A DNA stretch of 64,000 bases from Oryzias latipes. Its lineage: Eukaryota; Chordata; Actinopteri; Beloniformes; Adrianichthyidae. The notes under the pieces are model-generated. The model worked only from the letters and a program-made list of their open reading frames with translations. It was not told the origin of the DNA and made no database searches. This document shows positions 1 to 9,000 of the stretch, piece after piece; position 1 is the stretch's first letter, and the number at the start of each line of letters is the position of its first letter. The position numbers were made by a program, and so were the translations under genes. The stretch is taken from assembly GCF_002234675.1 (NCBI RefSeq), contig NC_019866.2:21480802-21544801 (forward strand), in the 5' to 3' direction.

Positions 1-175
1 CGAGTTTTCATTGGAAAATCCTGCGTCCTGCATTTTGTGTCCACCTTGTATCCTGACAGAGCCCTGCAGATACTAAGATAAGCAGCTAGAGGTACTGATA
101 TTTGAAAAAGCATTTGTTGTTTTCTGCAAGAACTACGCCAAAACAGAGGTTTTTATTTTACGTTGTGAATTGCAG

Positions 176-1355
176 ATGCATTAACAACATGTGGACTCGG
201 CCAGTTCCAGTGTGGAAATGGGAGATGCATCACGATAAGATGGATATGTGATGGCGGCGTCGACTGTGGAAATGGCACCGATGAACTTCCAAGCACCTGC
301 TGTGAGTATCCCATGACATTACAGCATCTCCGCCCCCTAGAGTGTATGAGCTGCCTTTTTTTTGTGTATTTTTTTTTATATCTATAGTGGCAAGAACATG
401 TAAACCTACAGAGTTCAATTGTGGAGACCGCTTTCACCTGTGTTTACCGAGCTCCTGGCGCTGTGATGGTAAAGCTGACTGTGAGAACAGAGCTAATGAG
501 AGGGGCTGTGGTAGGCTTGCACTTCATCTTAATGCACATCTGCGCTCGTCTGCCTCTCTCTGACCTCTCAAACACTAAACAGTGTTTAGCCTCAGACTTG
601 CGCTGCGAGAATGGCCAGTGCGTCTCAGCTTCCTTTGTGTGTGACGAAGATGAGGATTGCGATGATGGGAGTGATGAGGCCTCCTGCCCTCCCATCACCT
701 GCAGCTCTGCATCCTTCCAGTGCAACAACAGCATCTGCATCCCTCGCCAGTGGGCCTGTGACGGTTACAACAACTGCCCTGATGGCTCAGACGAGTGGCC
801 CCAGAGCTGCCACGCCGAATCCCCCGTGACGCTCGCCTCTCATCAGTGCCACTCGATGGAGTTCCACTGTGGCAGCGGAGAGTGCATCCACGGCAGCTGG
901 AAGTGGGATGGAGATGCTGACTGCTTGGATGGATCTGATGAAACTGGCTGCAGTAAGTTTGTGGTTCCAAACGTCATGTCCTGCATTTCTTCACTGCCCC
1001 TTTACTTACTACAGTTGCTTTGCCCTTAGCTCGCTCCACCTGCTGTCCAGATGAGTTTGAATGTGGCGATGGAACCTGCATCCACGGCAGTCGCCAGTGC
1101 AACCAGCAGTACGACTGCAGAGACACGACTGACGAATCCGGCTGTGTCAACGGTAAGAGGACCCTCCCACGCTCCATAGTCCCACTGAAAAGCTGTACCT
1201 TTTTCACTCATCATTTCATTTGGCTTCCACAGTGACCCGCTGTGAGGGCCCGGACAAGTTCAAGTGCCGCAGTGGGGAGTGCATAACCATGGAGAGAGTG
1301 TGTGACAGCAAACGGGACTGCAGGGATTGGTCAGATGAGCCTCTTCGGGAATGTG
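176..1355 (+). CDS. LDLa repeats 1-7 exon cluster, left copy
   Basis: Five exons encode seven LDL-receptor class A repeats, recognised by six cysteines and the acidic Cys-Asp-x-x-x-Asp-Cys...Ser-Asp-Glu calcium cage. Examples are [16 protein letters not shown] in repeat 3 and [14 protein letters not shown] in repeat 7. Nearly all introns are phase 1, the usual arrangement for shuffled LDLa modules. Departures from consensus in this copy: repeat 2 reads ANERGC where the mirror copy has ADERGC, and repeat 5 reads KWDGDADC where the mirror copy has KCDGDADC. Losing that cysteine would leave repeat 5 with an unpaired partner. The exon cluster is clear, but it is not one continuous frame because of the exon-4 splice problem. 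Confidence 0.88.
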
Positions 1356-1476
1356 GTGGGTGCAGCTTTTCACAACTTTCTGGTTAATTACTAGTTTATG
1401 CATTTACCTCGGGTCCTGCGTGTCCTTAGAGTTGTAATTATATCCTCATAAAAAGGCCTCTTCTTTTTCTTTGCAG

Positions 1477-1550
1477 GCTCTAACAAATGTCTTTACAACA
1501 ATGCTCTCACATTTGCAATAGCAAATGTGCCTGCAATTGGTAGCAGGCAC
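1477..1550 (+). pseudogene. EGF-A exon remnant of LDL receptor
   Basis: After a good acceptor (tttctttgcag, ending at 1476) the sequence reads GSNKCLYNN, matching the start of the LDLR EGF-A module (G-x-N-x-C-L-x-N-N). It resumes one frame over with CSHICN, which matches CSHVCN of EGF-A. A deletion of about seven bases (the expected GG codons) explains the shift. The frame then hits a stop near 1542-1544. It is the only trace of the EGF-precursor region in this copy; the mirror lies at about 15425-15489. Confidence 0.72.
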
Positions 1551-1661
1551 CACATATTTTTATAGAGGCATCTGATTATTTTTTACTTTTATTTTAGTTT
1601 TTTACTTGAATAACTTGCAGTATGGAAAAAATGGCATGAAAAAAGAAAATAAGATGATGAA

Positions 1662-2039
1662 TAGGCTGCACAATATAGCGCAAATTTATCGCTATCGCAA
1701 AATCAGCTTTGTAATATGCACATCGCAAAAGACGGCAAATATTGCAATAAATCGTAAACCTTGAATGTGTTTAAAAAATCTAATGCAGCTTGAACCATTA
1801 ACAAATTAAATAAATCCCATTATGCATTTGACCAATCAGATGGAGGCCTATTATGTTAGATGCTTGTCACCTATGTCGACGAGGGTCATTTGGAGTATAA
1901 ATTTTAAAGTGTTGCAATGAAATGGGAATGGTTATTTGGTTATTTTGCTATTTGTCTATATACCGCAAATTATATCGTTATCGCAATTTTAATCTCTAAT
2001 ATCGCATATCATGAGTTTTCCTCATACCGTGCAGCCCTA
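1662..2039. mobile_element. hAT-like MITE with imperfect terminal repeats, left arm
   Basis: The ends are taggctgcacaatat and the complement of tagggctgcacggtat. The interior is AT-rich and nearly palindromic (repeated gcgata/tatcgc motifs) with no coding sequence. The element occupies the place where LDLR EGF/propeller exons would be expected. The mirror copy is at 14923-15304 and a related copy lies at about 35757-36090. Family assignment to hAT-type non-autonomous elements is by terminal sequence style only. Confidence 0.6.
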
Positions 2040-2654
2040 ATCAAGAACATGTTAAAAAAAGGTAGCCTAAAAGTCTATGGGATTTTGGCATCATGACACC
2101 AGCAAGTACTTCCTGGGAGAACGGCCAAGATGGCGTCTGCGTAGGTACGTACCTTCTGAGCTCCTGCAAAAGTTATCGGACATAACATCTATTTTGGAAT
2201 CATGACACCAGCAAGTACTTCCTGTTTGGAAAACCGGGGGAGGGTCACCTAGTCCAGTTCTCGTATACAGTCAATGATCCATACCCAGTCTTGCAATGGT
2301 TGTAATGCAGTTTTGTGCATTTTATTGTTTCATGTGGAGATTACTTTTTGCACACAACCAGGTTCTCTGTGCTCAAAATTGGGGGTCAAATCTGGCTCTT
2401 ACCCTTTAAAACCAGAGCTGTCACCGGTGACAGGAAAATAAACACACGCTCTTTGACCTGTCGCAGATCTTCAACCGTTTACGCAATTAATGGAATTCTA
2501 ACAGATTCTGTTCGGCACAGAGAGAAGAGAGGCGTGCTTCTCTCTGCATGCAGCACCTTACATTAGTGAATAGTTTACGCAATTAACGTAAATCAGCTGA
2601 AAATAGCACAAACAGTAGTTTGCATGATAACGTTCAATTCGCTCAAAAATACCA

Positions 2655-3039
2655 GCTAAATACGAGCTTTAGCTGGTATTTTTGTTAGAACTGAGCGACT
2701 TTACGAGCTAAATCGGGACAAGGAAGTGAAGACTTTAACCACTTCTCATTGGTCAGACTGATGACATGTGATTAAGCCCCCCTAGAATGATTGGTGGAGA
2801 CAGTTAAAGGGACGGGACTTTTCCAAAATACAGCTGAAGCTGCAGCTGAATCGTACCGTCATTCTTATCAAAATGTCTTTAATAAAATAAACGCAAAGAA
2901 AAAGTATTTCACGATCTTTTCTATTCCTAACTCCTCAATGTTTTATCAGGGCCTGTTTGGATGAACAGAGCTGAAATCCTGGAGATGGGAAATGTGTTTA
3001 GATCAGTTAATGAGGGCAATTTCTGGTTGAAAAACACTG
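2655..3039 (+). mobile_element. 3' fragment of a hAT element (left arm)
   Basis: Homologous to the right part of the complete element at 7437-8293. Shared features include the ctttagctggtatttttg block, the tggtcagactgatgacatgt block and the terminal ggttgaaaaacactg. The 5' end is missing. It ends only 48 bases before the acceptor of the LDLR-like stalk exon. The mirror copy is at about 13924-14308. Confidence 0.7.
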
Positions 3040-3087
3040 TGGTAGATGATTTAAATAATGAATTCATGTAATGTTTTTGCATTTCAG

Positions 3088-3385
3088 AGGCACCAACACC
3101 TGCAGGACCATCGCAGTCAGAATCTCCATCCGCCTCCACAACCCGTCTGCCTCTCAGGACGTCACCTAGAGCCACGTTGAATCCCAGACTCCACCACAGC
3201 AGCGCCGGTGGTGATCACCAGTACCACCCCCAGGGCTGTAACCCACACCACCCCAAGGTCACAGACACAGAGGACCACCAAGCCTTCAATCAGGAGCACC
3301 ATACCACTCCCAAAGACCACTACTCCCAGGCTGATCGATCTGAAAGTCCTGCAGACCTTCACAGAGGCTCCAACCACCTCTCTGG
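3088..3385 (+). CDS. LDLR-like O-glycosylation stalk exon (two frames)
   Basis: Between acceptor atttcag (ends 3087) and donor gtaagct (3386), this 298-nt exon encodes a Pro/Ser/Thr-rich stretch like the O-linked sugar domain of LDLR. The 5' part reads APTPAGPSQSESPSASTTR in one frame. The 3' part reads ITSTTPRAVTHTTPRSQTQR in another, and only the second frame meets the donor in phase 1. The length of 298 is not a multiple of three although phase-1 introns flank it, so about one base is extra (or two are missing) near 3165-3190. The same length occurs in the mirror copy at 13578-13875. Confidence 0.7.
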
Positions 3386-3467
3386 GTAAGCTGTCAAAGC
3401 AGTTCATCTGCTGACGTTTCGCATTGACTTCTTTCTCAGCTGTACATAACAATCCTTTCCCTTTTAG

Positions 3468-3903
3468 AAAGCAAACGTGGGCTTGGTGTGACTCTTTACT
3501 CGGTCCTCCCTCTGGGTGAGTTGTTGCAGCAGCTGCCGAAACACTGAGCTGTTGCTCACCCTCAACATGTGACGTCTTACCCCCAATATCTGTTCATCCA
3601 ACAGCGGTTCTCTCTCTGTTGGCTGTTGGTGGCGTGCTGCTGTGGAGGAACTTCAGGTTGAGAAGCTCCAACACCATCCACTTTCATAACCCTGTTTATC
3701 AGAAAACCACAGATGACCAGGTGCACATTTGGAAAAGCAACAGCCTTGACGGTTACTCCTACCCAAAAGTAAATGTTACAAAAACTTTGTAGATACCGCC
3801 CTGCAAAATACTTTATCTAACATTCTTTTCTTTGCTTTTTGATCAGAGGCAAGTTGTGAGCGTGGACGAAGAAACCGACAATCCCACCTTCACTGAAAAC
3901 TGA
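3468..3903 (+). CDS. LDLR-like transmembrane and cytoplasmic-tail exons
   Basis: Exons 3468-3515, 3605-3768 and 3847-3903 correspond to human LDLR exons 16-18 and are in consistent phase with one another. The membrane helix is [14 protein letters not shown]. The tail begins RNFRLRSS and contains [16 protein letters not shown], then DGYSYPK and RQVVSVDEE, ending NPTFTEN. In LDLR the Phe-x-Asn-Pro-x-Tyr signal in this tail recruits the adaptors ARH and Dab2 and clathrin for endocytosis; here it is Phe-His-Asn-Pro-Val-Tyr, so the signal is kept. This is the best-preserved part of the gene and the strongest evidence that it is LDLR rather than another LDLa protein. Confidence 0.85.
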
Positions 3904-4858
3904 ATGCTGTCTTAAGGTGGATTTGATGATGATGATCAGTGTTTTTACCTCAAATGAACAAAGAGGTGAAGCCTGAATGTTCCAACCACTGAATCCTCAC
4001 AAACAGATGGTTTGTCTGCAGCCCAACAAGTTTTAATCCCACAAGAAAACATCTGAATGCTCATCAAACATCATTAATTTCTCAGGTTGATTTTTCCTCT
4101 CTTGATGTTCAGACTCTGATAGTTGATGAGGGGAAAAGTCTTATGTTGCTGATCAGGGAACAGTTTTGGTTTATACACAACAAACCACTTTTCTTTTTTC
4201 AGACGAAGATGGATAAATTGTATTTTTAAAGCACATGAAGTCAAAGATGAATGTAACCTCACAGAAAACACTCATCATCATGTGGTCGTGCCTTGATTAT
4301 ACCATCCTCTGTCTGGGCTCCCAGATGTTCCCTCTGCATCTGTAAGAGCTTCCACTCTCCACATGCTTGTCGGTGGATTGGACAGAAACCTTTAAATGAT
4401 TCTTTTTTCATGTTGTTAAAAAGCTTTGATGCCACCAAACCGCTGTACCGTGGCACATGTATTTGTGTCCCCGTCATGCCAGCATTCCTGTTCAAATGGC
4501 TCTTGGGTCTCCCCGGTGTTTGCGTGTTTGGCTTTTTTTCCCCTTCAAATTCTCCTTGTCTGGGAACAGGTACAGGGAGGCAACAACACCCCCCCCCCCC
4601 CCCCCTTTGGATCTGTATTTGTGTTGTGGGAGTAAATAAGCATGAATGGTTGAAAAGTGAGGGTGAAACAACGGACGAGGGTTTCTGGGTTTGTCAGCTT
4701 GTGAGGACTAAACGGCACATGAATTCTGTTTCCATTCAGCTTGTAAATATGTTTATAAGTGTACAGAAATGTGTTCTGTACTGGTTTTGTTAATGATTGA
4801 ATGTTCTGTAAATAAATGCTGCTATTTATTATAGAATTTGATATTTCTGGTTTTATCG
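3904..4858 (+). other. 3' untranslated region of the LDLR-like gene
   Basis: No coding sequence is visible here. A canonical polyadenylation signal AATAAA lies at 4811-4816 and the SINE begins at about 4859. A homopolymeric C tract of about 19 bases sits at 4588-4607; the mirror copy (G tract about 12356-12374) has a slightly different length. Open frames through this tract are artefacts of the C run. Confidence 0.6.
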
Positions 4859-5165
4859 TGGCTGCACGGTTGAGCAGTGCTTATCGCGCTTGCCTGACAT
4901 AGAAGACCTCTGGTTCAAGTCCCGGCTGGTGGACCTGGAACAGGACGTGCTCTGTCCAAAAAACATGCTTCATAGGTTAATTGGTTACTCTCCTCTTTTC
5001 TTTTTCTTTTTTTTTGTCCATGTGTGGATGGGTGTGTGTGTGTAATTGTGGCCCTGTGACAGACTAGCGTCCAGGGTGTGCCTAGCCTTTGCCCACAAGT
5101 GGTTGGATAGGCTCCGGCAGCCCGTAACCCCGAAAGGGACAAAACGGATATGAATGTATCGATGT
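4859..5165 (+). mobile_element. tRNA-derived SINE with L2-like tail (left arm)
   Basis: The head resembles a tRNA: an A-box-like ggttgagcagtgctta and a B-box ggttcaagtcc near 4913. The body matches the widespread fish repeat containing catgcttcataggttaattgg and ataggctccggcagcc. The mirror is at about 11800-12101, and a related tail without the tRNA head lies at 21084-21360. Confidence 0.7.
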
Positions 5166-5176
5166 ATAAGAATAAA

Positions 5177-5445
5177 TTAAATTGATAAAAATGTAAACGT
5201 CAAAATAATTAAATAAAAACAATAAATCAAGAGGGGCGCAGAAAATGCCAGCAAATAATAAAGGCCGCCCCCCAGCAGGAGAGGCCAGAGTAGGTCTTCA
5301 GGCCTCGGTCGGATGCCATCCTAGAGACAAAAAAAAAGTAATCAGGCATCAATTTTAATAGCAGAAGATGACTGACTACTGCTAGACCCTTACATCTGCC
5401 GGCTCTCTTTCGGCTCTCGGCTCAAACGGTGGCTCGTATTGTAGT
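5177..5445 (-). pseudogene. Promoterless last two exons of small tail-anchored protein gene
   Basis: Minus-strand mirror of the last two exons of the gene at 6088-11734. The small exon (5394-5445, 52 nt) follows an acceptor ttgtttag and reads LQYEPPFEPRAEREPAD. The last exon begins at 5320 after gtctctag with DGIRPRPEDLLWPLLLG. One extra G in the G run relative to the right arm shifts the end, so it reads on to a stop at 5177-5179; without that G it would end like the right copy. No start exon or repeat exon is present on this side, because the inverted duplication broke the gene in its second intron. The 52-nt exon still equals 1 modulo 3. Confidence 0.6.
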
Positions 5446-5935
5446 CTAAACAAAGACAATGAAGTTTTCAGTTAATACAAAATAGTTTTCATTCCAAAAT
5501 GATTTATCAGAACATAAAAGGTAGTAAATGCAGCTGAAAATCAGAGCTAAAGAGCTGCTCACGCCCTCATGAATCAGTGAAAATGAAGACACAAGGACAA
5601 TGTTTTGAAATGTTTGTATAGATTATAGAAAACAATAAGAAAGCAAAAGATTAACAAAGTCAAATAACATTACTTTGAAAAAGTTGATTAACAAAGATTA
5701 CTTTTTTTTAAATATACTGTAGCATTGCAACACAAAAATAGGATTGACATTTCACTGTTGGGATAAAAGACAGTAAATGCTTCCAAATTAGACACCAATA
5801 TTAATGGTCCAGTATTTCATTGTTATGTTTCCAGGTGAGCACATAATAGTTTGATTTGTATTTATTTGGTTTTGCACAACATTTGTGGTAAATGATGTAT
5901 TAGATGACTACAAATATGGCGGTGATTTCCGATTA

Positions 5936-6091
5936 CAAACGGGTAACGTTTAACATTCAGGAAAACGGATGGAAATGTATTTATTTAACAGTCACTGTGT
6001 CCAACTGCATTTATCAAAAAAGTCCTTAGCAACTGTAGTTTTTTTCATTTACAATTCTCAACTGGTCAAAAACTGTCATCAGGCGACATGG
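5936..6091 (+). promoter_or_regulatory. Conserved promoter and first exon of the small gene family
   Basis: A block containing caggaaaacggatgg, an AT-rich TATA-like stretch (tatttatttaa, about 5979-5989) and actgtgtccaactgcat leads to gacATGG and a gtaag donor. The reverse complement of the same block precedes the related genes: it lies at 30398-30545 and at 31397-32205 (interrupted), and a truncated form lies at 44988-45090. Promoter function is inferred from position and conservation only. Confidence 0.5.
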
Positions 6092-9000
6092 GTAAGACAC
6101 TTCTTGTTGTGAAAGATGATGATCTGTTTCCGTACTTGTATGTGGGTCTAAATCAGTGCTTCTCAAATAGAGTGGGGCCAGGGGGGGGGGGGGGGGGGGG
6201 GGAGCGTTGGTGGCGGTTTTAGGCACAGGTAATACGGGCAATTGTCCCGTATTACATGTGCACTGAGCCGCTGTCATTTAACGTGACAGCGGCTCAGTGC
6301 TTAGAAATAAATCTGATTCCTATTCGGTTCCTATCATCTGTTCTATCACAGAGTTTGTAACAGACTGAAACCTGTGAATCCCTGTTCGTGAAGCTGCTCC
6401 TGGCTGTCTCGTGTCACACGCAGCTGCGCGAATGAGAACGAAAGGGGAGGGGTAGTGTGGGCTCTGACTCCCGGGCACGCGGAAGGGAGCTGCTCATCAT
6501 TTAGACAAAAAATCAGCACAATGTTTTTATCTATTTCTTCAGACTAAAAACGTTACATTTTTTTGTTCTGCTGTGTTAATGTTTCAGATCAATTTACATT
6601 GGATGCTCATGCTTCTTTGAGAAACATAGAAATCCTGTATAATTTAGCTACCTCAGATCACATACCAGTAGTCTTCTCCTTAAATGTGGCAAATGTACCA
6701 TCTCTTGTGATGAAAGAAAATAACGCTCTTACAGATAAACTTGATTGGTCCAAAGTTACAAATGAGGACATCAATAAATACACAGCAACCACCGATGCTC
6801 AGCTGCAGGCTGTAAAATTGCCCAGGGATGCACTGGCATTCTGTGATCCAAACTGCAAAAATACTACTCATTGTGATGAATTGTGTAAACTCTATGAAAA
6901 TATAGTCAAAGCTGTAAAAGATAGTAGTCTTTGCCTACGAAGCAGGAGTCATAAAAGCTGGACTGTCAAGCCAGGCTGGAATGACTTTGTAGCTGAACAT
7001 CATGCTGCAGCCAGGGATGCTTTCAGACTCTGGCATGAAGCTGGGAAGCCTCGACAAGGTGCCTTGTTTGAGAGCAAGAAAATGACTACTGCGAGATTTA
7101 AATATTCACTTCGCATTATCAAAAGGCAAGAAAACATGATGAGAGCAGACTCTCTGGCCAGAGGTCTACAAAAAAATGATAACCATAAATTCTGGAAGGA
7201 AGTTAATGCTGTGAACAATCGTAAAACTTCATTGCCATCCAACATTGAAGGTGTATGTGGTGCTGATAAAATTTGCTGATTTATGGCGTAAGCATTACTC
7301 TGACCTGCTTAATTCAGTAAAAAGTCATGCAGTTTCTATTGACAATGTGGATTTTACCGACACAATGGTTATTCGTGCAAGTGAGATTCAAGATGCAATT
7401 TCAAAGATAAAAGAAGGCAAAGCATGTGGTCTAGATCAGTGTTTTTCAACCTTTTTTGAGCCACGGCACACTTTAACCTTGACCAAAATCCCGCGGCACA
7501 CCAGCGTCCAAAAAAAAAAAAAAAAAGCAGAAATTCATGGTCTGTATTGATCTACAGCCCCCCCCCTCTCAATCTCACGTGGATTTTTATGATAATTGTG
7601 GCAGAAAAAGCAGGAAGTTACAGGTGTTTTTTTCTAAGAGATGAAATAAAAGTTAAATTAGAAAAATTTAGAAACTGTTTGTTGTGGTTTCAAGACATTT
7701 CACAAGGACGACTCATTGTGCGCTGTCCCTTTAAGCCAATGCATCATGGGAGATGTAGTGTGAAAACTGCCAAAAAAGGGCAGAAAGACTCGCGTGTCTG
7801 AGCTTCATTGTTTTGTTCACTTGTTCCACGGTCTGACACCGGACTCTGTGGAAAGCTACACCGCTAAATACAAGCTTTAGCTGGTATTTTTGTTAGAACT
7901 GAGCGACTTTATCAGCAGAATTAAGAACAAGGAAGTGAAGACTTTAAGCACTTCTGATTGGTCAGACTGATGACATGTGATTAAGCCTTCAAGAATGATT
8001 GTCGGAGACAGCTAAAAGGGCGGGACTTTTCCTTACACAGTTATAGCTGAAGCTATCGCGGTACCGTCATTCTTATCAAAATGTCTTTAATAGAATTAAA
8101 TAAACACAAAGAAAAAGTAATTTTATAACCTTTTATATTCCTAACTACTCAGTGTTTTATCAGGGCCTGTTTGGATGAACAAAGAGCTGATTTCCTGGAA
8201 ATGGAAAATGTTTTTAGATCAGTGAAGTAGGGCAATTTTCCACGGCACACTTGACCATCTCCCGCGGCACACTACACTGGTTGAAAAACACTGGTCTAGA
8301 TGACATCTCAGTCGAGCATTTAAAATATTCAAGTTTTAAATTACTGCCCCTGCTGGCCATGTGTTTCACTGGCTTTCTAACCCATGGAGTCCTGCCTGAT
8401 TCAATTCTCTCAGTTCTATTGATTCCTGTCATCAAAGACAAGACTGCCAGTTTAAATAGTCTGTTGAATTACCGACGATTGCCCTTTCCAGCAACATTTC
8501 AAAACTTTTAGAATATGTTTTATTGACTAGACTCGAAGTGCATCTTTTAACAAGTGAGAATCAATTTGGTTTTAAAAAAAGCCTCGGCACTGATATGTGT
8601 ATTTACGCATTACAGGAAATAGTTGGGAAATACCTGCATCTGAATAAATCTGTATTTTTGTGTTTTATTGATGCCACTAAGGCCTTTGACAGGGTCAACC
8701 ACCTCGAGCTTTTTCAGAAGCTAATTAATCGAAGAGTGCCCAAATATCTTGTACGATTCCTGGCTTTCTGGTATGCTAATCAAACAATGGTAGTCAAATG
8801 GGGCAATGTCTTATCAGAGCCTTTTTATGTAAGCAATGGTGTTCAACAGGGGGGGGGGGGGATCCTCTCTCCATTTCTATTCAATGTGTGTATTCATGAC
8901 CTATCCACTAATCTGAATCTGTGCAAAACTGGGTGTGTTGTTGGATGTCAAACCTTTAACCATCTCATGTATGCTGATAACCTTGTCATTTTTAGCCCCT

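Larger units (their letters stand above)
176..3903 (+). pseudogene. ldlr-like: LDL receptor-like gene, left copy, lacking EGF/propeller region
   Basis: Seen: exons 176-301 (LDLa 1), 388-510 (LDLa 2), 572-952 (LDLa 3-5), 1030-1152 (LDLa 6), 1233-1355 (LDLa 7), a broken EGF-A remnant from 1477, then 3088-3385 (Pro/Ser/Thr stalk), 3468-3515, 3605-3768 (membrane helix and NPVYQKTT tail) and 3847-3903 (last exon). Lengths 123, 381, 123 and 123 equal human LDLR exons 3-6, and the tail matches LDLR. Known: LDLR binds apoB/apoE lipoproteins through LDLa repeats and releases them using the propeller. That propeller, EGF-B and EGF-C are absent here. The signal-peptide exon is outside the window. Lesions: exon-4 acceptor reads AA instead of AG, EGF-A is frameshifted, the stalk exon changes frame, and LDLa 5 has Cys to Trp at 904-906. 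Probably a pseudogene. A spliced mini-receptor that skips the damaged exons cannot be excluded. Confidence 0.85.
1..5935. repeat. Left arm of a large inverted duplication
   Basis: This arm is the reverse complement of 11046-16973, with coordinates summing to about 16974 at the outer end and 16981 at the inner end. It carries an LDL-receptor-like gene, a tRNA-derived SINE and the last two exons of a small membrane-protein gene. The arms are very similar but not identical: there are scattered substitutions, a one-base difference in a G run, and small indels in introns. The outer end may continue left of the window, because the match already holds at base 1. The copies are therefore either a real palindromic duplication or two diverged haplotypes joined by assembly. 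Confidence 0.93.

Noticed and set aside
583-952. Using the AG at 581-582 as the true start of LDLR exon 4
   Set aside because: It gives 370 nt and breaks the frame after about 20 codons, whereas 572-952 gives the expected 381 nt.
4293-4793. 166-residue frame downstream of the LDLR-like gene, mirrored at 12167-12670
   Set aside because: It lies in the 3' UTR, passes through a C homopolymer of different length in the two arms, and has no recognisable domain or splice context.
4859-4935. A functional tRNA gene
   Set aside because: The A- and B-box-like motifs are present, but the cloverleaf is not convincing and the sequence continues directly into a SINE body.
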